From JAAZBW01 sp035647855 (GTDB lineage Bacteria; Actinomycetota; Actinomycetes; Actinomycetales; Actinomycetaceae), in NCBI GenBank assembly GCA_035647855.1, contig DASRMP010000007.1:9643-73642 (forward strand): DNA of 64,000 nucleotides. Reading direction: 5' to 3'. Of this stretch, positions 17,698 to 24,935 are shown one piece after another; position 1 is the stretch's first letter, and the number at the start of each line of letters is the position of its first letter. The notes under the pieces are model-generated. The model had not been told where the DNA came from, made no database searches, and worked only from the letters and a program-made list of their open reading frames with translations. A program made the position numbers and the translations under genes.

Positions 17698-18339
17698 CTA
17701 CTTCTCGTCAGAGGTGTCGATGGCTCGGTCGTATTCGCTCCGGAACCCGTGCACTTCGCGACTGCCGCCGTAAGCGACCAGATTGACCTCGCGATCGTCG
17801 CCCGGCTCGAAGCGAGCGGAGGTGCCCGCGGGAATGTCGAGACGGAAGCCGACGGCCTTCTCGCGATCGAACTCGAGGGCAGGGTTCACCTCGGCGAAGT
17901 GGTAGTGCGAGCCGACCTGAACCGGGCGGTCGCCAGCGTTCTTCACCTGGAGGGAGACCGCCTCACGGCCTTCGTTGAGGATGATCTCCTCATCGTTCAG
18001 GATCAGTTCGCCGGGCTTCGCGCCGCCCCCCTCGCCTCCACGAACGGGTTCGTGCACGGTGACGAGTTTGGTTCCGTCCGGGAACGTGGCCTCCACCTGG
18101 ATGGAGGGGATGAGGGAAGCGACGCCGTCCATCACGTCGCTCTCACTCAGGATGGTGGTGCCGTAGCTCATGAGGTCGGCGACGGTCCGGCCGTCGCGGG
18201 CGCCCTCGATGATCTCGTAGGTGATCAGCGCGACCGCCTCCGGGTGGTTGAGCTTCAAGCCGCGGTCCTTCCGGCGGCGCGCAAGGTCAGCTGCAACCAC
18301 GATCATCAATTTCTCTTGCTCTCGCGGTGTGAGACGCAC
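17698..18339 (-). CDS. Fused urease gamma-beta subunit
   Basis: A 213-residue fusion. Residues 1-100 are the gamma subunit (LTPREQEKLM, LNHPEAVALITYEIIEGARDG). About 103-213 are the beta subunit (PGELILNDEEIILNEGREA, VGSHYHFAEVNPAL, AYGGSREVHGFR). Most bacteria encode these separately; fusions are known in Helicobacter and some actinobacteria. The GTG start at 18339 has AGAGGAG six bases upstream. It leads the urease operon. I found no clear promoter or nickel-regulator site in 18340-18572. Confidence 0.95.
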   Translation of the reverse strand: MRLTPREQEKLMIVVAADLARRRKDRGLKLNHPEAVALITYEIIEGARDGRTVADLMSYGTTILSESDVMDGVASLIPSIQVEATFPDGTKLVTVHEPVRGGEGGGAKPGELILNDEEIILNEGREAVSLQVKNAGDRPVQVGSHYHFAEVNPALEFDREKAVGFRLDIPAGTSARFEPGDDREVNLVAYGGSREVHGFRSEYDRAIDTSDEK

Positions 18340-18572
18340 TTCATACTCCTCTGGATGGGTGGTGTCGAATGCAGGCGCGGTGGCGGATCACTCGAGTGCG
18401 GCTCCCTGCGCGGTGGCAGCCGGGGAGCCTCTCATGCGCGTTGAGTCGGAACTCATATCTTCAGACTCCTCCCGCTTGCAGGACGCCACCCTGCAAAACC
18501 TCGGATGGCACCACACTCTGTACGCCTGACCGTACTGTCATCATCAATAGGAAGCTAGCCGATACATCTCCT
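18340..18572. other. Leader/upstream region of the urease operon
   Basis: No gene is visible in these 233 bases. The ribosome site AGAGGAG (18346-18352, minus strand) serves ureAB. GC content falls near 18500-18560, so the promoter is probably there, but no consensus pair is convincing. Confidence 0.4.
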
Positions 18573-18830
18573 TCACGATCTCGCTTTCGTCGCGATTGCC
18601 GCCCGGGCCGCCGTGCGCAGCGCCCCTCTCAGTCGCGTCCGGCGCCGATCCGAAGTCTGTCCAACGCTTCCTGGGACACCCCAGCGCGACGATGACCATG
18701 GACCTCCTTCGAGCACGCCCTGTGGCGGGCCATGGAGCACGTGCCGCATGTCGCGCTTCATGCCGAGAATCGGGGTTCGAAAACGCTCGATGCGCCGTCC
18801 ACTGGCCATTCACTCGCCACTTCGGCCGAA
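18573..18830 (+). pseudogene. Decayed tyrosine recombinase (integrase) C-terminus
   Basis: Pieces of a phage-type integrase C-terminal domain are readable in different frames. First comes HDLAFVAIAA, matching the usual HDLRHTAASLA box, with the catalytic Arg lost. After a frame change, ASGADPKSVQRFLGHPSATM (18638-18697) follows, continuing TMDLL, the classic box containing the last catalytic His. The expected Tyr is not identifiable, and at least one more frameshift follows. It points toward the tRNA-Arg 3' end, about 70 nt away, as expected for an element integrated there. Confidence 0.75.
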
Positions 18831-18902
18831 AACGGGAGTCACAGACTCGCCGAACCGTCGCACGAACCGGAAAACCAGGGCCTCTGACCTGCGACGATGC
18901 TC

Positions 18903-18938
18903 TGGCGCCCTCGGCGCGATTCGAACGCGCGACACCCG
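18903..18938 (-). repeat. Proximal att-like site in tRNA-Arg
   Basis: This 36-bp tRNA 3' end matches 11249-11284 at 34 positions. With the integrase remnant beside it, it forms the proximal end of the putative urease island. Confidence 0.75.
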
Positions 18939-18978
18939 CTTTAGGAGAGCGGTGCTCTATCCCCTGAGCTACGAGGGC
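18903..18978 (-). tRNA. tRNA-Arg(CCT)
   Basis: The gene has a full cloverleaf of 76 nt. The acceptor stem is GCCCTCG/CGAGGGC, the D-arm GCTC...GAGC, the anticodon loop CTCCTAA (anticodon CCT, reads AGG) and the T-arm GCGCG-TTCGAAT-CGCGC. The discriminator is G and the CCA is encoded. Its 3' half is duplicated at 11249, marking it as an integration target. Confidence 0.95.
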
Positions 18979-19525
18979 AGGACGGCATCAAGGTTACCAG
19001 CGCTTACCCCCGGTTCGGCCACTGGCCCTCGCACGGGACGCGCAACCTGCATCACCCAAGGAACGCGTTGTAGCCGGATTGAGGAGGTTTCGCCGAGTGC
19101 GCGTCAAAGCCACGGCGTTCGCCCTTCGCGACGGCGGCGTTCGGCCCGGCGCGGTGCATGGTTCCGCAGGAACCCGATTCCGGGACTCCAAGACGGCGCA
19201 AGGTTCCGTGGCGGCGGGTTCTGCTGCCGCCACCGGCGCGAGGGCGCACGTTCGTCACACCGGAAGAATCAGGGCGCACGTTCGTCACAAGATGGCTGGC
19301 GTCCGTCACGATGGTGCGGTGACGTCACTGCGCCATGGTGACGATCGTGCGCCCTCAGCATTCTGCGTGTGACGATCGTGCGCCATGAGGTGACGAACAT
19401 GCGCCCCGGCGTGACGATCGTGCGCCCTCAAGAATCCCGTGTGACGAACGTGCGCCCCCACCCCACGACACGCCGACGACAACCCTTGAACCCTCAAGCA
19501 AAACCCTAAACTGACGGAATTGTCG
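18979..19525. other. Gene-free stretch beside tRNA-Arg
   Basis: Open frames on both strands are shadowed by short repeats and show no family resemblance. From 19242 the sequence is an ordered repeat array (separate entry). The part 18979-19241 holds nothing I can identify. Confidence 0.6.
19242..19457. repeat. Inverting array of GTGACGAWCGTGCGCC units
   Basis: The unit GTGACGAWCGTGCGCC (W = A/T) occurs twice in reverse complement (19242-19258, 19272-19288), plus a degenerate copy near 19296-19309. After the palindromic centre ATGGTGCG-GTGACGTCAC-TGCGCCAT (19311-19336) it occurs five times forward (19338, 19369, 19390, 19411, 19441). Gaps vary. A 56-bp block around the left half of the centre recurs at 63945-64000 with four mismatches. 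Translated frames give repeating VTNVRP peptides, which I regard as artefacts. Confidence 0.85.
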
Positions 19526-20467
19526 CTATCGGCGCCGCTGCCAGGGGTACGGCCCGCCGAGCGACGACTTCTCCGTCTCGGTCGGCACAACAAGCACAGG
19601 GCACGACGAGTGTTGGATCACCGTCTGCGACGTCGACCCGAGAAGGAGTCCCGCGAAGCCACCACGCCCGCGGGTGCCGACCACCACCAGATCGACGGCG
19701 GTCGAGAACTCGACCATGAGTGCCGCGCCCGAACCGCCGAGGGCGTGCCGCTGAACCCGGAGGCGCAGGGCCTCCTCGCCAACGTCAGCGAGTGTCGTGT
19801 CCACGATCTCGTCCAGCCCGCGCTGGACGTCGTCCACCAGTTGATCCGGGTCCATGGGCGCGAGGCCCCACGAAAGCGCCGCGCCGCCAGTTGCAAGCGG
19901 GACGCCGGAGACGACGGTCAGGGCCGCGCCCCACCGCACCGCCTCCTCGATGGCCCGCACCAGGGCGATCCGCGCGGAATCGGAGCCATCCATGCCCGCC
20001 ACGATCCGTTTCACGGGAACGTGAGACTCCTCCTCGCTACTGAAAGGCACGACGACGGTCGGGCAGTGCGCGTGCGGCGGGAGTGCCGAGGACACAGCCC
20101 CGAGGATGCGATCCGCCAGACCCCCTCCCTTGCGCTTCCCGATCACGACGAGGGAGGCGTTGCGGGAGAGTTCCGCGAGCACGGTGGTTGGGTCTCCGGT
20201 CTCGACGGATCGCTTGACCGTGAGGCCGTCACCCAAACGGGCCTCGGCGGCGTCCAAGACCTCTTCGGCGCTCGCGCGGACGCGTGACTCGTCGATCACT
20301 GCGAAGCCGCCATCCATTGTGGACGCGGCGAACGAGGGCAGCGAGTAGGCGCACACCAGGTGCAGGCCCCAGCCGCAAGTGCGAGCCTCGGCCGCGGCCC
20401 ACTCGACCGCTCTCATTCCTGCGTCGCTGCCGTCCACACCGACCAGGATCACTCGCTGCCGCGTCAT
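19526..20467 (-). CDS. Tandem-domain universal stress protein
   Basis: A 313-residue protein with two UspA domains (about 1-145 and 150-300). Each begins with a VGVDGS/AGMDGSD motif. The second keeps the ATP-binding GTRGRGGFAGLLLGSTSQ pattern, and the first has a GKRKGGGLADRILGAVS variant. I start at ATG 20467 (MTRQRVILVGVDGS), preceded by GGAGAGGA; the longer frame to 20518 adds 17 residues with no support. The function is cytoplasmic stress survival through nucleotide binding. It appears monocistronic. Confidence 0.92.
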   Translation of the reverse strand: MTRQRVILVGVDGSDAGMRAVEWAAAEARTCGWGLHLVCAYSLPSFAASTMDGGFAVIDESRVRASAEEVLDAAEARLGDGLTVKRSVETGDPTTVLAELSRNASLVVIGKRKGGGLADRILGAVSSALPPHAHCPTVVVPFSSEEESHVPVKRIVAGMDGSDSARIALVRAIEEAVRWGAALTVVSGVPLATGGAALSWGLAPMDPDQLVDDVQRGLDEIVDTTLADVGEEALRLRVQRHALGGSGAALMVEFSTAVDLVVVGTRGRGGFAGLLLGSTSQTVIQHSSCPVLVVPTETEKSSLGGPYPWQRRR

Positions 20468-20519
20468 GACATCGTCCTCTCCGCTCCGCGCCTGTGACCT
20501 CTGACACCATCTTGTCATC

Positions 20520-20549
20520 CCGCGGGGAGTGAGCGAACCCTCCCCGCGG
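20520..20549. terminator. Hairpin upstream of the stress-protein gene
   Basis: CCGCGGGGA (20520-20528) pairs with TCCCCGCGG (20541-20549) around 12 nt. It lies about 55 nt 5' of the universal-stress start on its strand, so it may be a leader structure rather than a terminator. Confidence 0.4.
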
Positions 20550-20585
20550 AAAAGGAGTTGTCACGGAAGCAACCGTGAGGCCCGT

Positions 20586-20622
20586 CGCGATACCCGGAAA
20601 CACCCCTGCCGCGATACCCGGA
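20586..20622. repeat. Direct repeat CGCGATACCCGGA
   Basis: Two exact 13-bp copies (20586-20598, 20610-20622), 24 bp apart, lie upstream of the universal stress gene. They are a candidate regulator-binding pair, with no known factor assigned. Confidence 0.5.
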
Positions 20623-20658
20623 GGGGAAGTCCGATGAACTCGGCCTCAGAGGCAGCCG

Positions 20659-20686
20659 CACCCCCGCCGCGGATGCGGCGGGGGTG
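20659..20686 (-). terminator. Terminator of the NlpC/P60 gene
   Basis: A perfect 12-bp stem CACCCCCGCCGC/GCGGCGGGGGTG with a 4-nt GGAT loop lies 46 nt past the stop codon of the minus-strand hydrolase. Confidence 0.8.
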
Positions 20687-20731
20687 CGTGGCGTGGTTGG
20701 TGCGAGGCTCAACCTCGCTCTCGAACGAAAA

Positions 20732-21748
20732 TCAGCCGCCGAGGCGGAAGTAGACCGCGCCGGAACGGTAGATCGGCGTCTCCGCGAGCGGGGTGCTCGG
20801 GTTACGCGCCGCGATGTGCATGCCGTTTCCGGTGTAGATCGCCACGTGGCCGGACCACCACATCAGATCGCCGGGGCGGGCCTCGGAGGCCGAGACCTGG
20901 CGGCCGACGCCGTACTGGCCGGCGGACGAACTCGGAATCGAGATACCCATCCGGCCGAACACGTAGGAGGTGAAACCGGAGCAGTCGAAGCCCGCCGGGG
21001 TTTTTCCGCCGTACACGTACGGAGTACCGAGGTACTGACGCGCGATCGCAACGACCGAGTTGCCGAAGCTCGAGGATCCGGTGTTCGCCGGAGCCGCAGC
21101 AGCGGCGGTGCCGGAGGCTGCGGTGCTGGTGGTTGCCGCCGGAGCCGGAGCGGCAGGAGCCGCGCCGATCCGCGCATAGTCGCCTGAGACCCAGCCCTCA
21201 CCGCCGTTGTAGGCGATGCGGTACCAGCCACCGGACTTGCCGGTGATCTCGAAGGTTCGGTACGCGGCGACGGTGCCGATCTGGGAGTGGCCTACCCCGG
21301 GACCGGAACGCACTTTGAGCGTAATCCGGACGTGGCCGCTCTCGGAGAGCGACTGCACCTGTGGGGTCGAGGTCTGGGCGATGGCCTCGCGCTCGTTGTC
21401 ACGAGACGTCTCGACAACCGCATCCGGGGATTCTTCTGATCCGGCCACGCCGGCGCCCTCGGCGAAGTCGACGATCGGCCAATCCAGGTCAGTGGGAACC
21501 ACGACCGCAGCCTCGGTCGCGAGCGCGTCGCGAGCGGCGTCGGAGATCGTGGAATTGCCGGCCTCGGGCCGGGCATCGGCCCTCTCAGCCTCAGGGGCGG
21601 CAGTGGCGGTGGTAGCTGCCATCGTCAGGACGATGCCGGACGACGCAGCAACAAGGAGGCCCCTGCGCGCGGAGGACGCGGCCAGGCCGACGTCGTACCG
21701 GCGCGGAGCGCGGTGCTTGGCTGTGGTGGACAAGTCGTACCTCTCCAT
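20732..21748 (-). CDS. Secreted SH3b-NlpC/P60 peptidoglycan hydrolase
   Basis: A 338-residue cell-wall endopeptidase. A basic start and hydrophobic segment (about 28-50) form an export signal. An SH3b domain (about 138-195) has LKVRSGPGVGHSQIG and GGEGWVSGDYARIG. After an Ala/Pro/Thr linker, the NlpC/P60 domain (about 225-338) shows the catalytic Cys in GFDCSGFTSYVF, His in GHVAIYTGNG and a third polar His in MHIAARNP. It probably cleaves muropeptide stem bonds during growth or resuscitation. It is preceded by a c-di-AMP riboswitch-like leader and followed by a strong terminator. Confidence 0.95.
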   Translation of the reverse strand: MERYDLSTTAKHRAPRRYDVGLAASSARRGLLVAASSGIVLTMAATTATAAPEAERADARPEAGNSTISDAARDALATEAAVVVPTDLDWPIVDFAEGAGVAGSEESPDAVVETSRDNEREAIAQTSTPQVQSLSESGHVRITLKVRSGPGVGHSQIGTVAAYRTFEITGKSGGWYRIAYNGGEGWVSGDYARIGAAPAAPAPAATTSTAASGTAAAAAPANTGSSSFGNSVVAIARQYLGTPYVYGGKTPAGFDCSGFTSYVFGRMGISIPSSSAGQYGVGRQVSASEARPGDLMWWSGHVAIYTGNGMHIAARNPSTPLAETPIYRSGAVYFRLGG

Positions 21749-21749
21749 T

Positions 21750-21900
21750 GCTTACGGGGTGAGCTGTCGGGTTCGGGCGGAGATTGCCCGGGTTCCTCGT
21801 GAACCTTGATCCCCGGCTCGTGGCCCGGATCCGGTTCCCCCGTTCCTGTCTTTGGTTTGTTTTCTCCCGGGCACGCAGACAGGACTGGGCAGTGTGTGGC
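21750..21900 (-). promoter_or_regulatory. Cyclic di-AMP riboswitch (ydaO/yuaA type)
   Basis: Read on the minus strand, the leader has the conserved ydaO blocks: ACAGGAACGGGGGAACC, a GGGGATCAA segment and the 3' block CCGAACCCGACAGCTCACC, then CCGTAAGC just before the hydrolase start. The same motif precedes rpf/nlpC-type wall hydrolases in many actinobacteria. c-di-AMP binding normally turns such genes off. Outer limits are approximate. Confidence 0.87.
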
Positions 21901-22263
21901 GGAAGGCGTTCGAAGGAGGGTTCCGAACGCAATAGAGAGCGTATCCGGGCCGGAGTTGGATTGTCACGTTTCGATCACGACTGTGAACGAGGTCGCAGTG
22001 GACGGAGGCAATGAACGGGTAAATATGCAGGTCAGACGGGTACCCGGCGCGGCTCGCAACGCCGGCAACCGCTGGCAACCAGCGGCAACCGACGTGCCCT
22101 AGGGCCCCAATGGGCCCTCGCGCGGCGTGTGCCGCTCATCACATGTCCAGTAGGAAGAACGTCCCACTTCAAACACGGTCCACTCCCCGGAACGCCGCCG
22201 CAAGCGGTGCCGCGCCCCACAGCGGTCCGTCCAGCGGCACGCCCGCGATGGCAGGATCGGCGT
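21901..22263. other. Intergenic region with phased GCAAC repeats
   Basis: This gap separates the divergent hydrolase and serC genes and has no gene. At 22056-22090 GCAAC occurs four times at exact 10-bp spacing; three copies read GGCAACC (22064, 22074, 22084). A short palindrome AGGGCCC-CAAT-GGGCCCT lies at 22101-22118. Promoters for both flanking genes should lie here. Confidence 0.5.
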
Positions 22264-23361
22264 ATGCGCATTCCCGAGAATCTCCTGCCGCGCGACGGCC
22301 GCTTCGGTTCAGGCCCGTCTCTCGTCCGCCATGACGGGCTCGAACGTGTGTTCCGCAGCGAGCGGATGGGCACGTCGCACCGGCAGACACCGGTTAGAGG
22401 CCTCGTGGCCTCCGTGCGCGAGCGCGTCGCGGCCCTTCTCGGCGCCCCGGGGGGATACGAGGTCATGCTCGGAAACGGCGGCGCGACTGCCTTCTGGGAC
22501 GCCGCCGCCTTCTCGCTCGTGCGCAACCGTGCCGCGCACGGCGCATTCGGCGAGTTCTCCTCCAAGTTCGCCCGCGCCACCGATGCGGCCCCGTTCCTCG
22601 AACCGTCACTCGTCACGCGCGCCGAGCCGGGCGGCTGTGCCCTCCCCGCGTCCGACTCGCGCGCGGACATCTACGCCTGGCCGCACAACGAGACCTCCAC
22701 GGGCGTGATCGCTCCGGTCCGCCGGATCGACGACGACGGCGCCGCACTCGTCGTCATCGACGCCACCTCGGCCGCGGGCGGAGTCGAGGTGGACCTTGCC
22801 GCCACCGACGTCTACTACTTCTCCCCGCAGAAGAACCTCGGCTCCGATGGCGGTCTCTGGATCGCCGTCGTGTCCCCGCGCGCGGTCGAGCGCATCGAGG
22901 AGATCGCCGCGTCCGGCCGCTGGATCCCCGACTTCTTGGCGCTGAAGCCCGCGCTCGACAACTCGCGCAAGAATCAGACGCTCAACACTCCCGCCATCGC
23001 CACGCTCGAACTCCTGGACGGCCATCTCGGGTGGCTGCTCGACTCCGGCGGCCTCGGGTGGGCTGCAGAACGCACCCGGACCAGCTCGGACCAGCTCTAC
23101 GCATGGGCCGGGCGGCGGGACTTCGCGGCGCCGTTCGTGCAGGACCGGGAGTTGCGCTCCCCCGTCGTCGTGACCATCGACCTCGAGGGCGTCCAGGCTG
23201 ACGATGTGAACGCCGTCCTGCGCTCCAACGGCATCCTCGATACGTTCGCCTACCGCAAGCTCGGCCGCAACCAGCTCCGAGTGGCCACGTTCCCCGCCGT
23301 CGATCCGGCGGACGTCGCGCAGCTCATTCGTTCGATCGACTACGTCGTCGAGCGAATCTGA
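22264..23361 (+). CDS. serC: Phosphoserine aminotransferase
   Basis: A 365-residue class V PLP enzyme converting 3-phosphohydroxypyruvate to phosphoserine in serine synthesis. It has the actinobacterial SerC layout: DGRFGSGPS near the start, GTSHRQTPVR, the glycine-rich GNGGATAFWD and the PLP lysine in YYFSPQKNLGSDGGLW. The ATG 22264 start (MRIPENLLPRDGRFG) matches the family, and the upstream extension of the frame is not protein-like. It converges on the MFS gene, and the two coding ends overlap by 38 nt. Confidence 0.95.
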   Translation: MRIPENLLPRDGRFGSGPSLVRHDGLERVFRSERMGTSHRQTPVRGLVASVRERVAALLGAPGGYEVMLGNGGATAFWDAAAFSLVRNRAAHGAFGEFSSKFARATDAAPFLEPSLVTRAEPGGCALPASDSRADIYAWPHNETSTGVIAPVRRIDDDGAALVVIDATSAAGGVEVDLAATDVYYFSPQKNLGSDGGLWIAVVSPRAVERIEEIAASGRWIPDFLALKPALDNSRKNQTLNTPAIATLELLDGHLGWLLDSGGLGWAAERTRTSSDQLYAWAGRRDFAAPFVQDRELRSPVVVTIDLEGVQADDVNAVLRSNGILDTFAYRKLGRNQLRVATFPAVDPADVAQLIRSIDYVVERI

Positions 23362-24775
23362 ACGGAGCCCGCGAGCGGCCTCGACGCTCCTGCTTGGGGT
23401 CGGCGCGGCGAGCAAGCTCGGTGGCATGGTCGACATGCTGCAGGTCGATCGGCTCACTCGCTGTCGCCGTCGCGGCGGCCGTGTCCACGGGGTTGATGAC
23501 CTGCATGGCCGGCCGCGGGCGGACCACCCACTCCACGCGTACTCCCCAGCGCCTCCAGGCCCACAACATCGCTCCGAGCGCGGCGAGCATCGTCACGATC
23601 CCGCCGAGGGCAACCGAGACACGCGCCCCGAAGGTGTCGGCGATCCAGCCCATCAGCGGAGACGCGATTGGGGTGGAGCCGAGGAAGACCATGAGGTAGA
23701 GACTCATCACGCGGCCACGCACGTGGGGCTCGGAAGCGAGCTGGATCGTTGAGTTCGCCGAGTTCATCATCGTGGTGGACATGAGGCCCGCCGGGATGAG
23801 CGCGATGGCGAACCAGGCGTAGGTAGGCGCCGAGGCCGCCGCCACCAGCAGTGCTCCGTAGAAGAACGCGGCGAAGACGACAAGGCGCGTACGGGGGCGC
23901 ACCCGGCGGGCCGCCATGAGGGCGCCGGCCAGGGCACCGAGCCCCATCAGGGTGTTGACGATGCCGAAATCCTCCGGGCCGCGGCCGTACGCCTCGCGGA
24001 TCATGATCGAGATGAACAGCTGGAAGTTCAGACCGAACGCGGACACGAAGCCCATCACCACCAGGATCAGGGCGATATCGGCGTGGGTGCGGACGTAGCG
24101 GAGGGCCTCGCCGAACCCCCGCGAGCGCCGATCGGACTGCTCCTTGTCCAGCCGCGGCTCCGTGTACATGTCCTCGTCCTTCATCATGCCGACGGCGATG
24201 ATCGGAGCGAGGAATCCGGCGCCCGTCAGCATGAAGACCCAGCCGCTCCCGACCCACGCCACGAGGAATCCGGCGAGCGCGGGACCGAAGATCCGGGCCG
24301 TGTTGAACGAGGCGCCGTTGAGTCCCACGGCGTTGGGGAGCGACCGGCGCGGCACGAGTTCGGAAACGAAGGTCTGACGCACCGGGCTGTCCAGGGAGGA
24401 GAGGATACCGAGCAGGACAGCGAATACGTACACGTGCCAGAGCTCGATCACTCCCGTCAGCACGAGCGTGCCGAGGCCCACGGATGCGAGCGCCAGTCCC
24501 GCCTGCGTGAGCTGGATCAGAGCACGGCGCGGGACGCGGTCCGCGAGGAGTCCGCCGATCGGGGTCAGGAACAGCACCGGCAAGAACTGGAACGCAACCA
24601 CGAGGCTGACGGCAAGCCCTGAATCGTCCGAGAGCTCCGTGAGCACCAGCCAGGTCTGAGCGATCCGCTGCATCCAGGTACCGATGTTGGCGACAATCGC
24701 GCCGATGAACCACTTCCGGTAGCTGGGGTAGGCGAGCGAGGCAAAAGTGCGATTCACGTCAGGGTGGTTCTGCAC
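23324..24775 (-). CDS. MFS exporter (EntS/MFS_3-like)
   Basis: A 483-residue transporter with about twelve hydrophobic segments. It has the MFS_3 signature IGTWMQRIAQTWLVLTEL near the N-terminus, GGLLADRVPRRALIQ in loop 2-3 and a cytoplasmic tail of about 65 residues rich in Arg. The open frame reaches 25072, but that part overlaps the terminator and the end of the purine permease gene. I therefore place the start at GTG 24775 (VQNHPDVNRTF), with GTG 24757 possible. The substrate is unknown; relatives export siderophores or drugs. Confidence 0.82.
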   Translation of the reverse strand: MQNHPDVNRTFASLAYPSYRKWFIGAIVANIGTWMQRIAQTWLVLTELSDDSGLAVSLVVAFQFLPVLFLTPIGGLLADRVPRRALIQLTQAGLALASVGLGTLVLTGVIELWHVYVFAVLLGILSSLDSPVRQTFVSELVPRRSLPNAVGLNGASFNTARIFGPALAGFLVAWVGSGWVFMLTGAGFLAPIIAVGMMKDEDMYTEPRLDKEQSDRRSRGFGEALRYVRTHADIALILVVMGFVSAFGLNFQLFISIMIREAYGRGPEDFGIVNTLMGLGALAGALMAARRVRPRTRLVVFAAFFYGALLVAAASAPTYAWFAIALIPAGLMSTTMMNSANSTIQLASEPHVRGRVMSLYLMVFLGSTPIASPLMGWIADTFGARVSVALGGIVTMLAALGAMLWAWRRWGVRVEWVVRPRPAMQVINPVDTAAATATASEPIDLQHVDHATELARRADPKQERRGRSRAPFRFARRRSRSNE

Positions 24776-24877
24776 GACGTCGGTCCGTGCGGCCGTGGGC
24801 AGTCGGCGCCGGCGTCGAGAAGGCCTTTCGTAGGGGGTGAGGAGGGCTTCTCCCCATCTTAGTCCTCGGAAATGAGA

Positions 24878-24915
24878 GCCGCCCCGCCGGTCCTGCGGAC
24901 CATGCGGGGCGGCTG
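24878..24915 (-). terminator. Terminator of the purine permease gene
   Basis: AGCCGCCCCGC (24878-24888) pairs perfectly with GCGGGGCGGCT (24905-24915). The loop contains a nested GGTCC-TGC-GGACC hairpin. It starts 21 nt after the permease stop. Confidence 0.8.
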
Positions 24916-24935
24916 CGGGGCGGACTTGGCGCCCG

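Noticed and set aside
18544..18813. Minus-strand 89-codon frame beside tRNA-Arg
   Set aside because: It is antisense to the integrase relic and has no protein-like features.
19242..19457. CRISPR array
   Set aside because: Units are 16-17 bp, change strand, and have irregular 4-30 bp gaps without unique equal-length spacers; no cas genes are present.
19052..19593. Minus-strand frames encoding VTNVRP/HVRH repeats
   Set aside because: The repeating peptide only reflects the DNA repeat units; no ribosome site or family resemblance.
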